Of a stretch of DNA of 13,892 bases, positions 13,885 through 13,892 are shown one piece after another. Position 1 is the stretch's first letter, and every line of letters begins with the position of its first letter. The stretch is from the NCBI GenBank assembly GCA_905372235.1, contig CAJPOF010000059.1, forward strand, positions 1-13,892. The letters run 5' to 3'. The notes under the pieces were generated by a model. That model was not told the origin of the DNA, did no database searches, and saw only the letters and a list, made by a program, of their open reading frames with translations. The stretch is from an uncultured Treponema sp. Lineage in GTDB: Bacteria; Spirochaetota; Spirochaetia; Treponematales; Treponemataceae. The position numbers and the translations under genes were made by a program.

Positions 13885-13892
13885 CTTTATAC

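Overview
The window most resembles a host-associated or anaerobic spirochaete, probably Treponema. This rests on lipoproteins with long hydrophobic leaders and MASC/CASC lipoboxes, a Cache-type chemoreceptor, an envelope operon with a membrane-anchored propeller and a degenerate LytM-like protein, moderate GC and strong Shine-Dalgarno (SD) sites. Genus is inferred from protein style; no rRNA or marker gene is present.

Left edge (1-1550): this is the accessory-looking part. It opens with an octanucleotide tandem array (TTCGCAAC, about 7.9 copies, running off the edge) and an intrinsic terminator. One lipoprotein gene with a DUF1566/Lcl-like C-terminus (521-1312) follows. It lies between two diverged copies (about 81% identical) of a 52-bp imperfect palindrome, 236-287 and 1319-1370, each followed by further hairpins. 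The layout recalls a mobile gene cassette or integron-type array, but the canonical attC core triplets are absent.

Minus-strand operon (5309 down to 1551): an N-terminally anchored beta-propeller protein, a secreted M23/LytM-fold protein that has lost its zinc ligands, and a phosphoglucomutase/phosphomannomutase-family enzyme. Together they suggest envelope or surface-carbohydrate work.

Plus-strand operon (5537-10095): the most interesting unit. Two paralogous polytopic membrane proteins of the DUF5692 type bracket a CrtI/CrtISO/RetSat-like FAD enzyme and a ferredoxin-NAD(P)H reductase with its own C-terminal 2Fe-2S domain. The parts form a plausible chain: NAD(P)H, FAD reductase, 2Fe-2S, second flavoprotein, then a hydrophobic substrate in or near the membrane. 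The substrate is unknown.

Right part (10096-13892): a lipoprotein MsrA-MsrB methionine sulfoxide reductase fusion whose SD directly abuts a terminator-like hairpin, so attenuation is possible. A long perfect bidirectional terminator separates it from a convergent dCache-HAMP-MCP chemoreceptor gene. A good sigma70-type promoter at the right edge points out of the window.
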